Origin: DVEG01 sp964405435
Lineage (GTDB): Bacteria; Cyanobacteriota; Cyanobacteriia; Cyanobacteriales; Oscillatoriaceae
DNA: 64,000 bases
Direction: 5' to 3'
Assembly (NCBI GenBank): GCA_964405435.1
Contig: CAYOOD010000038.1
Location: 1-64,000 of the forward strand
Made by a program: the position numbers and the translations under genes. This document shows positions 50,782 through 60,374 of the stretch, in pieces (position 1 is the first letter of the stretch; every line of letters starts with the position of its first letter). The notes below the pieces were generated by a model. The model was not told where the DNA came from and did no database searches. It saw only the letters and a program-made list of their open reading frames with translations.

Positions 50782-53429
50782 AGTGCGATCGCAGGTGCGA
50801 TCGCGCCGAGGTTTGCAAAAAGTATCTTTTTATACGGTTTTTTGGTTCAAAAATCTTTACGATAACGTGCAGTAAATACTCCTACGGAGAGTTTCGGGTT
50901 GCGGCGCTTCCCATTCTCATCGGAGAAATCGCCCGAATAGCCGCACGCGATCGCGCCAAAGCGAAAGCGAACGCCCAGTGCGTTCTCGCCCGACTGCCGG
51001 AAAATCGCTGAGGCGTCAAAAAAGAGTATCCCAATCGAGATTTAGAGAAAGCGATCGCAGCGAATCGCGGCAACGATGTAGATTATTTCCGTGTCGGCTC
51101 AGCCGAGCGTGAGGCGTAGAGATAGAGGTGCGAAGCTTATTGCCGGCTCCCTGATTATTTCGCAAGCTTTTGAAAAAGTCAAGTCTGACAGCCGGGAAAT
51201 TTCAGCCGTCAAAAAATGCAGTACCCGGCTCTGGAAAATCTTCTGTGAGTTCCCTCAAATCAGCCTTTATCACTCTCGTGACAGGGAGATTGATGTGGTA
51301 GAAGCGGAAGGAGCGAAGCCGTAAACTTTCGATAATATTAAAGAATTTTCGAGATTCACTTAAAGTCAAGCACTTATCCCACCTGCCGCAGTCGGTCGGC
51401 ATTCAGCGCCGGCAACCGCCCTAATATTGCTGAGGATGTTTGCTTTTGGCGATCTGAGTGCTTCTCAAAAAAGCCTTAGAGCCATCGGGCGCGACTGCAG
51501 GAGCGGTTATTCCCGAAAAGAAAGCAAAGCCCGTCGGCGAGAAAGCGTCTGGCTTTAGGGAATTATACTGATTTGATTTGAGATTTGAGAACTCGGGTTC
51601 CGAAATAACCGTCTGGAATTCAGACAATTAAAGTTTTGTGCGAGTACAAGCCGCTTGTTTTTGCTGGCTTATTAACTGCTGAATGTTTTGGGATGAGGGA
51701 TATAACCCCTCATATCCCTGACCCTACAATGGCGAGATTCTGACGTCTCCTGGCTGGCGTTGCCCGACGCTTTCAAGCACAGTCCGAGAGAGAAACGCAA
51801 CATGGAAATGAGAAGCGAGAGAGGCGAGAGGGATGCGATCGGGGAAAGATAAGATGTTATTCAGTTAAAGTGCATAAGTATAATTTTTACTTTACGATTT
51901 AGCATCAGGTGTATGGCAGAGCCAGCAGGCAGATTGAGCCGTGCAAAGCTAAAAGTTGACCGTTGCAAATCAAAAGTTTGTCAGCCCCGCTTCCGTCTGG
52001 GTGAGAGAGTCGTCTTTTTCGCCGCCTCTCCCCTGAACCCTTGCGAGGAATCTGCGGGGGGGCAGGCAGCAGCATTACAGGTAGTATTTGTATTACTCGA
52101 TCGCGACTGTAAAGCTGAGAGCGGTTGAGCTGCTCCTTGTCGTCCGTAATTTCTAGGATATATTTGATAAATAACAGCCCAGAGTTGCGGTGCCCGAACG
52201 GCTAAAATTGAGCGCAATCGAGGCTTTTCAGGTAGCGCCTCTGTAAAAACTCGTAAAAAATCTCATCTGTGGAGAGCGAGAGATTCAGGGGGTGCGGCGG
52301 CTGCCGCCACTGACTTGCCGCAGGGTTCCCACACTTTTTTGACGCATCTGCGGTGCTGTCTGTCTGAGAAAATGTTAATTTATGAAATCAACCCCCTGTC
52401 ATCTTCCAAAAGATTGATTAGAATAGCTGAGTAGGTTCTAATATTTGTCCAGATGAATTTTTTGGCAAACTTAAGTAGTATTTAACAGAATCTATGACCG
52501 GGACTTGACGGCTCAAACGGGGGGGGTGCTGACTAGCAGCGTGATTCAAGACAGAACTGAGGGGCTTGAGACATCAGCCCAAATCTTAAGGCTAGCACAT
52601 ACCCTGCCTCAATCCTTCTCGCCGACAGCGCCGGCTGGCGGCAAACGGCAAACTCTCGCGTCGCCGCAACGGCGAGGCGACCCCTGCGGGCGAGAAAGTG
52701 CTAGCTCTTCCAGAGCCGCTTCGCTAATGCGTTCTTCTGGCGCTTCAGGCGAAAGCGCAAGCCTTCCCCCAAAATTTTGGCGCGAGGGAATATCGCCTCC
52801 GGGCCATATAGGACGCTAGTTGCGGAACGCACTCCAGCAAAGCGCGACTTTCGCCGCCTTCAAGTAGATGAAGCCTGACCACTCGCAGATGGCGTATGAA
52901 ATTCAGGGACACAGGATAACAATGGGTGCATCAATGGCAATCTCTTTCGCTTTTCAGAACTCAGCCAGCAAAAGTAAACCAAATCCTTTCTAAATAACAT
53001 CCTGAAAGGGAAAGGCAACGGTTCAACCGGAGTGTCCGATCGCGAAAGCGCCCGCCGCTATGGAAGCGCGCGGCATGTTGTAAACTTTTCAGGCATTTAG
53101 CTGAGACGAGATGAGAGAGCTGGACTTTTGCTCTTGGAAAGCCTGACCTTCCGACGCTGGAGTCAAACCAATCGAGCAGCGTGCAATTTTGGTGAACTAG
53201 GCTACAATCGGAGAGGTCTTCCTAAAAACCAACATAAAGGTATTCTGTGGCGCTTCTACCCGACCGTTAACAGGAGGGGAAGGGGTGCAGGTTTCGGTCG
53301 GCGCTTCGGGCAGTTAAGAGAGCCGCTTGTAGCTGGAAAGAGCTACAATTCGTTCGCGACTGTCAGGAGACAGACCGATCGCGCTATCCAGAGATTGATT
53401 GTTTGAATAAGGAGCATGAGGAACGCGGC
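50782..53429. other. 2.65-kb gene-poor region upstream of the principal sigma factor
   Basis: I see no recognisable protein gene; the short frames at 51091, 51913, 52505 and 53128 have no family features or good ribosome-binding sites. A stretch reading PNRDLEKAIAANRGNDVDYFRV near 51033-51100 looks protein-like but lacks a start. A strongly self-complementary segment spans 52590-52705. Dispersed CGCTTCGC-type repeats are present. It may hold long leaders, small RNAs or decayed genes. Confidence 0.5.
52592..52705. ncRNA. candidate structured RNA or composite repeat
   Basis: GCTAGCAC (near 52592) pairs with GTGCTAGC (near 52699). Inside it TTCTCGCC pairs with GGCGAGAA, and GTCGCC/GGCGA-type stems lie further in. 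The nested arrangement suggests a branched RNA, but similar GC-rich palindromes are common dispersed repeats. No RNA family was recognised. Confidence 0.25.
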
Positions 53430-54605
53430 ATGAACCAGGCTAACAATGTAGTGGCAACCCTCGATCGGACAGAGCTGGAAACCATCGGACAGCCTGAGAA
53501 CGATTTAGATGACCTGTTACTGGACGATATGGAAGATGAGTTGTTCAGCAACGAAGAAGGCGATCGAGAAGTCTTTCTAGAAGCTCAGACCGATCGGGAT
53601 GACAGTAAGTCTGGTAAGGCTCGCACAGCCCGTCGGAAAGCCCAGGCCAAAAAGAAGCATTATACGGAAGACTCCATTCGTCTTTACTTGCAAGAAATTG
53701 GCCGGATTCGACTGCTGCGGGCTGACGAGGAAATCGAACTCGCGCGCAAAATCGCCGACCTGTTGGAATTAGAACGGGTGCGCGAACAACTGTGCGACCA
53801 CTTAGAGCGGATTCCCCACGATTCGGAGTGGGCTGAAGCCGTGAGCATGGCTTTGCCAGAGTTTCGCCGTCGCCTGCATATCGGGCGGCGGGCAAAGGAA
53901 AAAATGGTGCAGTCGAACCTTCGTCTGGTGGTTTCGATCGCCAAGAAATACATGAATCGCGGTCTGTCGTTCCAAGACCTGATTCAAGAAGGCAGCTTGG
54001 GGCTAATCCGGGCAGCAGAGAAGTTTGACCACGAAAAGGGTTACAAATTCTCGACTTACGCGACTTGGTGGATTCGTCAGGCTATCACCCGGGCGATCGC
54101 GGATCAGTCCCGCACTATCCGCCTCCCCGTTCACCTTTACGAAACAATCTCTCGGATTAAAAAGACCACCAAACTCCTCTCTCAAGAAATGGGCCGCAAG
54201 CCCACGGAAGAAGAAATCGCAACTCGCATGGAAATGACCATCGAGAAGTTGCGCTTCATCGCCAAATCGGCTCAGTTGCCTATCTCTCTAGAAACTCCCA
54301 TCGGCAAAGAAGAAGATTCTCGCCTGGGAGACTTTATCGAATCTGACGGCGAAACGCCCGAAGATCAGGTGGCTAAAAATCTGCTGCGCGAAGACCTCGA
54401 AAGCGTCCTCGATACCCTCAGCCCCCGCGAACGCGATGTCTTGCGGCTGCGCTACGGCTTGGATGACGGGCGCATGAAAACTCTGGAGGAAATCGGCCAG
54501 ATATTCAACGTCACCCGCGAGCGGATTCGCCAAATTGAAGCGAAAGCCCTGCGGAAGTTGCGCCATCCCAATCGCAACAGCATTCTCAAAGAATACATCC
54601 GCTAA
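53430..54605 (+). CDS. sigA: principal RNA polymerase sigma factor SigA (RpoD)
   Basis: The 391-residue protein is the group 1 sigma factor. An acidic N-terminal stretch (DDLLLDDMEDELFSNEEGD) is followed by region 1.2 (DSIRLYLQEIGRIRLL) and region 2 (NLRLVVSIAKKYMNRGLSFQDLIQEGSLGLIRAAEKFD). The -10-binding YATWWIRQAITRAI, region 3 (RKPTEEEIATRM) and region 4 (LEEIGQIFNVTRERIRQIEAKALRKLRHP) complete it. I prefer the ATG at 53430, with GAGG nine bases before it; a TTG at 53403 is in frame. It has an unusually long gene-free upstream region. A hairpin at 54675 lies 70 bp past the stop. Confidence 0.96.
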   Translation: MNQANNVVATLDRTELETIGQPENDLDDLLLDDMEDELFSNEEGDREVFLEAQTDRDDSKSGKARTARRKAQAKKKHYTEDSIRLYLQEIGRIRLLRADEEIELARKIADLLELERVREQLCDHLERIPHDSEWAEAVSMALPEFRRRLHIGRRAKEKMVQSNLRLVVSIAKKYMNRGLSFQDLIQEGSLGLIRAAEKFDHEKGYKFSTYATWWIRQAITRAIADQSRTIRLPVHLYETISRIKKTTKLLSQEMGRKPTEEEIATRMEMTIEKLRFIAKSAQLPISLETPIGKEEDSRLGDFIESDGETPEDQVAKNLLREDLESVLDTLSPRERDVLRLRYGLDDGRMKTLEEIGQIFNVTRERIRQIEAKALRKLRHPNRNSILKEYIR

Positions 54606-54674
54606 CAGCTAAGCAAGGCTAATCGCTAATCGTCATGCCATTAGCCATTAGCCTTCGCTATTCGCTGATAAAAA

Positions 54675-54704
54675 AACTGGGCGTCCTTTTGGGAACTCCC
54701 AGTT
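54675..54704. terminator. hairpin downstream of sigA
   Basis: AACTGGG (54675-54681) pairs with CCCAGTT (54698-54704), with an inner TCC/GGA. It lies between convergent sigA and HLIP genes. Confidence 0.45.
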
Positions 54705-54831
54705 ACATTCGTTTGGAGATTGTTTGAGCTTTTGAAACGATTTGGTTTCTAATCTATTTCTTTTCCGTCGCTTCCCTCCGATCGCGGGAAGCGCTGCTTT
54801 CAGGGCAAGCTGCTCTCGATCCGGTTGAACA

Positions 54832-54984
54832 CTACATCAGCCCGAAAAAGTGCAGCACGCCTTTGCCGGTGGCCAGTTCCAGAATCAGGGCGGCGGCAAA
54901 ACCGATCATCGCCAGACGACCGTTCCAGTTTTCAGCGCCAGCGGTGAAGCCCCATTGCCAAGTGTTGCGATTGTCTTTTTCCAT
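54832..54984 (-). CDS. high-light-inducible protein (HLIP/Scp), chlorophyll-binding
   Basis: The 50-residue protein has one transmembrane helix with the chlorophyll a/b-binding signature AENWNGRLAMIGFAAALI, in which Glu, Asn and Arg are pigment and salt-bridge residues. HLIPs pair up to bind chlorophyll and carotenoid and quench excess energy near photosystem II or chlorophyll synthase. The N-terminus is MEKDNRNTWQWGFTAG. The ORF is complete. A candidate HLR1 site for RpaB lies 35-52 bp upstream of the start, which fits light-stress control. Confidence 0.95.
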   Translation of the reverse strand: MEKDNRNTWQWGFTAGAENWNGRLAMIGFAAALILELATGKGVLHFFGLM

Positions 54985-55018
54985 TGTCTTGACTTCCTTT
55001 AGCAACGTTTTGTTAACT

Positions 55019-55036
55019 TCTGTAAATTAATGTAAC
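55019..55036 (-). promoter_or_regulatory. HLR1-like element upstream of the HLIP gene
   Basis: Read on the reverse strand the site is GTTACATT-AA-TTTACAGA: two imperfect 8-bp direct repeats separated by 2 bp. This matches the HLR1 pattern bound by the response regulator RpaB, with one mismatch. Promoters of hli genes are known RpaB targets. Confidence 0.55.
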
Positions 55037-55113
55037 AAAGACTTGCCCGAGTGGCAACGATCGCTCAGTTACGGTTGCGGTAGTGAATGCCGTAATAGAC
55101 GAGCTGGCCAGCT

Positions 55114-56328
55114 TTAGGGGAAAATGGCCGCGCCGGTGTCGGGGTCGAAGAGGTGAAGTTTGTCGGGGGCGATCGCGATCCAGATTTGCTCGCCCAGCCG
55201 CACGGAGCGATCGGGCTCGACGCGCACCTGCATTCTTTGCGGCTCGCCGGCACCGCCATCACCGGGTAAGCTGACGGATAAATAGGTTTCGTGACCGAGG
55301 GCTTCGACGAGATCGACTTGCACTTGCAGATTTTTGATGGCTGGGAGGCTGAGGCTCAAGTGTTCCGGGCGGATGCCCAAAACGAGCGATCGCCCGTCGT
55401 ATTTTTTCAGAACTGCTGCCCAAACTTCTGGCAGGGTGAGGCGAAACTGCGGGTGTACCACCAACAGGGGTGCCTGAAACTGCACCGACAGGAAGTTCAT
55501 CGGGGGCGAGCCGATGAATTCGGCAACGAAGCGGTTAGCCGGTCGGCTGTAGAGTTCTAGCGGTTGGGCCACCTGTTGAATTTGGCCCGCGTGCATGACG
55601 GCGATGCGATCGCCCATCGTCATCGCTTCCGTTTGATCGTGAGTGACGTAGATAGTCGTCGTGCCGAGCTGGCGCTGGAGCTTGACGATTTGAGCGCGGG
55701 TTTCGGTGCGCAGCTTGGCATCGAGATTCGAGAGCGGTTCGTCCATTAAAAAGACTTGGGGATTGCGAGCGATCGCCCTGCCGAGGGCAACCCGCTGCTT
55801 TTGCCCGCCAGAGAGCTGTTTCGGCAACCGATCTAAAAACGAATCAATCTGGAGGAGTTGCGATACCGAACGCACGCGCTCGTCGATCGCTTTTTCTTTT
55901 TCCGAAAGGTAGCGCAAGCCTTTGGGAAGCGATCGCGTTGCCGCGACGAACATATCCTCAACAAAGCTCTCCCCCTGCTCCTGCGCTCCCCTGCTGGCGC
56001 GCCGCAGCCCGAAGGCGATGTTGTCGTACACCGTCAGGTGGGGATAGAGGGCGTAATTTTGGAAAACCATCGCGATGTCGCGTTCCTTGGGGGGGAAGCT
56101 ATTGACGACGCGATCGCCAATATAAATCTCGCCGGCAGTGATTTCTTCCAGCCCTGCCAGCAAGCGCAATAGCGTGCTTTTCCCGCAACCGGACGGCCCC
56201 ACCAGCACCATAAATTGGCCATCCGGCACCTCCAAGTTAATGTCCCGCAATATAGATTTTTTTTCCCCTTTGCGAGCGGGGAAGCTTTTGTAGACGTTTT
56301 TGAAAGCAACTTTGGCCACGACGGTCAA
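55114..56328 (-). CDS. sugar ABC transporter ATPase (MalK/UgpC type)
   Basis: The 404-residue protein has Walker A GPSGCGKST, Q-loop FQNYALYPHL, signature QLSGGQKQR, Walker B VFLMDEPLSNLD and the switch His in YVTHDQTEA. A C-terminal MalK-type regulatory (OB/TOBE) domain follows (GIRPEHLSL, LFDPDTGAAI). An extra segment of about 35 residues (RRASRGAQEQGESFVEDMFV...) lies between Q-loop and signature. The gene is divergent from the binding protein and permeases at 56428-59549 and is the obvious ATPase for that importer. Confidence 0.92.
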   Translation of the reverse strand: MTVVAKVAFKNVYKSFPARKGEKKSILRDINLEVPDGQFMVLVGPSGCGKSTLLRLLAGLEEITAGEIYIGDRVVNSFPPKERDIAMVFQNYALYPHLTVYDNIAFGLRRASRGAQEQGESFVEDMFVAATRSLPKGLRYLSEKEKAIDERVRSVSQLLQIDSFLDRLPKQLSGGQKQRVALGRAIARNPQVFLMDEPLSNLDAKLRTETRAQIVKLQRQLGTTTIYVTHDQTEAMTMGDRIAVMHAGQIQQVAQPLELYSRPANRFVAEFIGSPPMNFLSVQFQAPLLVVHPQFRLTLPEVWAAVLKKYDGRSLVLGIRPEHLSLSLPAIKNLQVQVDLVEALGHETYLSVSLPGDGGAGEPQRMQVRVEPDRSVRLGEQIWIAIAPDKLHLFDPDTGAAIFP

Positions 56329-56427
56329 TATCCACTACAATAAGAAAAACAATTCCTGCGGGGCGTACTGCCCTTATCAGTTCTTTTTCAACTATATTCG
56401 AGCTTCCCAAATTTAGTAAATTGAATA

Positions 56428-57678
56428 ATGACGACATGCAGACAGGCAGGCTCAGCCCTCTTGGCGATCGCGATCGCCATTGTCACCGGCTGTAGCCCCA
56501 AAAACGCCGAACCCACCCAACAAGTTGTCACCCTAGCCGGCTGGCAGAGCAATCTCAGCGAACAAAAGCTGCTCGCCCGCCTCCTCAAGCAATTTGAAAC
56601 AACCCATCCAGACATCAAAGTCAAGTACGAAGTCATCACCGCCGAATACATGCCAGTCATCTACACCCGACTCGCCGGCGGCACCGCTCCCGACGTATTT
56701 TATTTAGATGCCGCTGAAGCCCCCAGACTGATGAATGAGGGAGCCCTAGAACCCCTCAACCCTTACATTCAAAAAAACTTTGACCTCGCCGACTTTGAAA
56801 AAGTCTTGCTAGACGCCTTCAAAAAAGACGGCAAAATTTACGGCATCCCCAAAGATTTCTCAACCCTCGCACTCTTCTACAATAAAAAAGCCTTTCAACA
56901 AGCCGGATTAGCCAAACCCCCTCAAACTTGGCAAGACTTATTCAACGATTCCAAAAAACTGACCCGCGATAAAAATAAAGATGGTAAAATAGAACAATAC
57001 GGTTTCGGTGTTTTGCCGGAACTGGCACGTCAGGCGTTTCTCATTAAATCTTGCGGCGGGCAATTAACCGAGGCAAATGGAAAAGCCGCCTTTGCCACGC
57101 CAGCGGGATTAAAAGGGCTGCAATTCCTCACCGAACAGTATCGAAACCAGAGAACATCTGCCCTGCCCTCAGATGTCGGGGCGAGTTCCGGCAGCGAGAT
57201 GTTTGGTGCGGGGAAAGCCGCAATGGTTATCGAGGGAATGTGGGCAATTCCCTACCTGAAAGATACCTTTCCCACCCTCGATTTTGGCATCGCGCCAATC
57301 CCGACAATTTGCAACAAACAAGGAACGATGGCATATACCGTCGCTTACGTTTTGAATAAAGATGCCAAACATAAAACAGCCGCTTGGCAGGTAATTTCCT
57401 ATTTAACGGGGAAAGCGGGAATGAAAGCGTGGACGAATACGGGATTTGCACTGCCCACCCGCAAGTCGATTTTAAAAGAATTTGGGCAGAAACCGCAATA
57501 TGCTCCCTTTGTTGCCGGGGCGGCGAGTGCAACCGTTTGGCAAGCCGGCGAGAGATTGCCCAAAATTTTTACAAGTTTTAACAATCAGTTTATCAGTGTC
57601 ATGCTCGGACAGCAATCTCTACAAGACGCTATGATGAAAGCACAGAGAGAAGCGAATAAGGATTGCATGAATCCCTAG
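56428..57678 (+). CDS. sugar ABC transporter substrate-binding lipoprotein
   Basis: The 416-residue protein starts with a signal peptide and lipobox ending TGC. It is a family 1 extracellular solute-binding protein: VTLAGWQSNLSEQKLLARLLKQFETTHPDIKVKYE at the start, GGTAPDVFYLDAAEAPRL, then KDGKIYGIPKDFSTLALFYNKKAFQQAG and AMVIEGMWAIPYL. The plan is that of sugar or polyol binding proteins; the exact ligand is unknown. The first permease follows 117 bp later, with a copy of a dispersed repeat (57702-57729) in the gap. Confidence 0.92.
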   Translation: MTTCRQAGSALLAIAIAIVTGCSPKNAEPTQQVVTLAGWQSNLSEQKLLARLLKQFETTHPDIKVKYEVITAEYMPVIYTRLAGGTAPDVFYLDAAEAPRLMNEGALEPLNPYIQKNFDLADFEKVLLDAFKKDGKIYGIPKDFSTLALFYNKKAFQQAGLAKPPQTWQDLFNDSKKLTRDKNKDGKIEQYGFGVLPELARQAFLIKSCGGQLTEANGKAAFATPAGLKGLQFLTEQYRNQRTSALPSDVGASSGSEMFGAGKAAMVIEGMWAIPYLKDTFPTLDFGIAPIPTICNKQGTMAYTVAYVLNKDAKHKTAAWQVISYLTGKAGMKAWTNTGFALPTRKSILKEFGQKPQYAPFVAGAASATVWQAGERLPKIFTSFNNQFISVMLGQQSLQDAMMKAQREANKDCMNP

Positions 57679-57701
57679 AGAGGAAAGGTAGGGAATTTTA
57701 T

Positions 57702-57729
57702 AAACCGCAAAGAGGCAAAGGACGCAGAG
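57702..57729. repeat. dispersed 28-bp repeat (CCGCAAAG...GACGCAGAG), copy 1
   Basis: This 28-bp sequence recurs at 62664-62691 with a single difference (gagg versus gacg). Both lie in intergenic gaps. Confidence 0.8.
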
Positions 57730-57795
57730 AGAGAGAAAGAAAGAGATTTATAGAGTTAATTTAGGGCGAATTTTTATCGCCACCAGGGAGAAAAT

Positions 57796-58702
57796 ATGCT
57801 AAGTTTTAGAAGGGTTCGCAGTCAGCCAAATTTTGACGAAGCTGCTTCGGGCTATTTTTTTATGGCTCCTGCGATTCTGATTTTGGGGATTTTTGTAATC
57901 CTGCCGATTGTATTTGCAGTTTTTTTGGCTTTTCACAAGGTCAAAATTCTGGGCAACCTCAGCTATAAATTGGTGGGGTGGAAAAATTTTCTCTGCCTTG
58001 TCGGCGACGAGCGCGTCTGGATTGCCCTGAAAAATACGGCTGAATATGTGGCGCTCGTGGTTCCCACTCAGACGATACTGGCTCTGATATTAGCACTCAT
58101 TCTGAACAGTAAAATTAAAGGGAGAGACTGGTTTAGAATTTTATTTTTTCTGCCGACTATTACTTCTTCAGCGGTTTTAACGTTAATCTTTATCTGGATG
58201 TACAATCCCAACGGGCTGCTGAATGCCCTGTTGGGATTTGTCGGGTTGCCCGCTTACAATTGGTTGGGCGATCCTGCGGTAGCGCTGAAGGCGATTATGT
58301 TGATGAATATTTGGTCAACGGCTCCTTTTTTTTATGGTAATTTATTTGGCAGCACTGCAAGATATCCCTGAAAGTCTTTACGATGCGGCGGCGATTGACG
58401 GGGCGAATGCGTGGGAGAAGTTTTTTTATATTACGCTGCCTTTTTTAAAGCCCGTTACTTTTTTTATTGTTGTAATTGGCATTATTGGAACGTTTCAATT
58501 GTTCGACCAATCTTATATTTTTTCTGGGGGTTCGGGAGGGCCAAATAATGCAACTTTAACGCTAGTGTTGTTGATTTATCAATATGCGTTTAAGAATTTG
58601 GAAATGGGCTATGCAGCAGCGCTAGCTTTGGGTTTGGCGCTGGTTATCATGATAGCGACTGCGATTCAGCGGAGTTTGTACCGAGAGGAAGAATTGAAGT
58701 AA
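57796..58702 (+). pseudogene. sugar ABC transporter permease (MalF type) split by a frameshift
   Basis: Two overlapping frames encode one permease. The first (57796-58371) has the N-terminal membrane part, ending IWSTAPFF before going out of frame. The second (58334-58702) continues MVIYLAALQDIPESLYDAAAIDGANAWEKFF, with the EAA loop, and runs to the C-terminus. The switch falls in a run of eight T's (58326-58333); seven T's would restore one protein of about 300 residues. The break may be a real mutation, a sequencing error in the homopolymer, or a site of transcriptional slippage. All other importer genes look intact. Confidence 0.85.
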
Positions 58703-58724
58703 TTTTAAGTAAAGGATGGGTAAA

Positions 58725-59549
58725 ATGAGGCGTTTGAATTGGGTGCAAGGCATCCTGTACGCAGGGCTGCTACTGTACGCGATCGCAACTCTCCTGCCGT
58801 TTGTCTGGGCGATTTCGGCGTCTTTCAAGCCGCTGGAAGAAATTTTATCGGGGGGATTGAATATTATCCCGCAGCAGCCGACGCTGGAGAACTACAAGCA
58901 AATTTTTTTCGCACAGCCGCTTTTCGGGCGGTGGTTTCTCAACAGTTTGGGGGTTGCGATCGCAGTGACTGCCCTCAACCTCTTATTTAACTCGATGGCG
59001 GGTTATGCGCTCGCCCGACTTCGCTTTCCCGGCAGCAATTTTTGGCTGTTTTTAATTTTAGCCGTTTTAATGGTGCCCGGGCAAGTCACGCTGATTCCGA
59101 GTTATTTGATTTTGAAAACTTTGGGATGGCTCAATTCCTATCAGGGTTTGATTGTTCCCGCTGCCGTCAATGCCACGTTTATTTTTATGATGCGGCAATT
59201 TTTTGTAAATTTTCCGAAAGAACTGGAGGAAGCGGCGGCGCTGGATGGGTTGGGGCGGGTAGAAACTTTTTTTAAAATTGTCTTGCCTTTAGCCAAGCCG
59301 GCTCTAGCGGCGCAAACAATATTCGTGTTTATGGGGGCTTGGAATAATTTTTTAACGCCCCTAATTATTTTATCTGATGAAGAACTGTTTACGCTGCCTT
59401 TGGGGCTGAACAGTTTTAAGGGGCAATACGTTACCTACTGGAATTATATCATGGCAGCGTCGATGATGTTCACGCTGCCAGCGCTGGCAATCTATGCCTT
59501 TTTCAATCGCTATTTCATTCAAGGGGTGACGTTTACAGGCGGGAAGTGA
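58725..59549 (+). CDS. sugar ABC transporter permease (MalG type)
   Basis: The 274-residue inner-membrane permease has about six transmembrane segments. Its cytoplasmic EAA loop (LEEAAALDGLGRVETFFKIVLPLAKPAL) contacts the ATPase. The C-terminus AIYAFFNRYFIQGVTFTGGK is typical of MalG-like proteins. The ATG at 58725 has AAGG nine bases upstream; an ATG at 58716 would sit directly on that site. It begins just after the frameshifted partner permease and ends before palindrome copy 5. Confidence 0.92.
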   Translation: MRRLNWVQGILYAGLLLYAIATLLPFVWAISASFKPLEEILSGGLNIIPQQPTLENYKQIFFAQPLFGRWFLNSLGVAIAVTALNLLFNSMAGYALARLRFPGSNFWLFLILAVLMVPGQVTLIPSYLILKTLGWLNSYQGLIVPAAVNATFIFMMRQFFVNFPKELEEAAALDGLGRVETFFKIVLPLAKPALAAQTIFVFMGAWNNFLTPLIILSDEELFTLPLGLNSFKGQYVTYWNYIMAASMMFTLPALAIYAFFNRYFIQGVTFTGGK

Positions 59550-59561
59550 AATGAGAGTGAC

Positions 59562-59594
59562 AGAAACCCGGTTTTTTGAAAAAACCGGGTTTCT
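59562..59594. repeat. 33-bp palindromic repeat, copy 5
   Basis: The inner arms read GGTTTTTT/AAAAAACC instead of GGTTTCTT/AAGAAACC, so a C:G pair has become T:A on both sides. Located just past the permease stop. Confidence 0.95.
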
Positions 59595-59597
59595 TGT

Positions 59598-60374
59598 TTA
59601 AGCGGAAATAAAGTGAACCCAGAAGTTACCGTCAGGGATGCACGTTCTGCGAATCAAATTGTAAGAGTAGTGGAGATAAGCACCGCTGAGATCGGTACGG
59701 TAGCCGTCAGGGAACCACTCGCCGTAAGGATCGTGAACGATGAAGCCGTCGGAATCGTATCCGACGACAACAATAATGTGCCCGAAAGAGGTAAAATATC
59801 CGTGAATCACGCAAAGGTTGCCCGTAGCCAGCCAATCTTTCACGGCATCGATGGTGGCATTGCGTTTGAAGTCATCTTTGCGGCCATAATCTCTGACAAT
59901 TTTGGCCAAGTGTTCGGGCTCGTGCCGGCTCAATCCCTTTTTAATGGCATATTGATAAAGTTCGTCCTCAAATTGTCCTGAATAGGTTTTGCGCGGAGTT
60001 TTCAGGTACTCCAGGCACATGGCGATTGAGGTGACGTTACAAGAGCCGGTGGGATTGTACCAGTTGTCGAGTTGCGATTTGTACGGAACTCGCAGTCTGA
60101 CGGAATTCGGTCTGGGTTTGGGATAGGCGATCGCTTGTTTGCCGCCATCCGCCAAAATCTGAACGTGCTGCCCGAAGGCATACCAAGTATTCCGACCTTT
60201 GAAAGTCTCTTTACTGAGGGCAAAGCGAATGTGATTGCGGTCGAAGGTATAGGAGTGGAGTTCAAATTGCTGCCCCGCTTCCACGACGTGTCTTTCTGCA
60301 TCTGGGAGAGCGGAAGATTGAATGGGTCTGGTTTTAAATACAGTTTGCCTGAGAGTCTTGAGAATGGGTGCCAT
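59598..60374 (-). CDS. C39-like cysteine peptidase domain protein
   Basis: The roughly 258-residue protein ends in a peptidase C39-like domain. The Cys is in NPTGSCNVTSIAMCLEYL, the His in FGHIIVVVGYD and the Asp in IVHDPYGEW. The N-terminal 100 residues (FELHSYTFDRNHIRFALSKETFKGRNTWYAFGQHVQI) look like a small beta-rich domain that may bind cell wall or a partner. No signal peptide or ABC domain is present, so it is not a bacteriocin exporter. I chose the ATG at 60374; an in-frame GTG at 60437 is possible. Confidence 0.75.
   Translation of the reverse strand: MAPILKTLRQTVFKTRPIQSSALPDAERHVVEAGQQFELHSYTFDRNHIRFALSKETFKGRNTWYAFGQHVQILADGGKQAIAYPKPRPNSVRLRVPYKSQLDNWYNPTGSCNVTSIAMCLEYLKTPRKTYSGQFEDELYQYAIKKGLSRHEPEHLAKIVRDYGRKDDFKRNATIDAVKDWLATGNLCVIHGYFTSFGHIIVVVGYDSDGFIVHDPYGEWFPDGYRTDLSGAYLHYSYNLIRRTCIPDGNFWVHFISA

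Noticed and set aside
51091..53406. Short frames at 51091, 51913, 52505 and 53128
   Set aside because: All are 60-105 codons, without family features or start signals, and some consist of repeat sequence.
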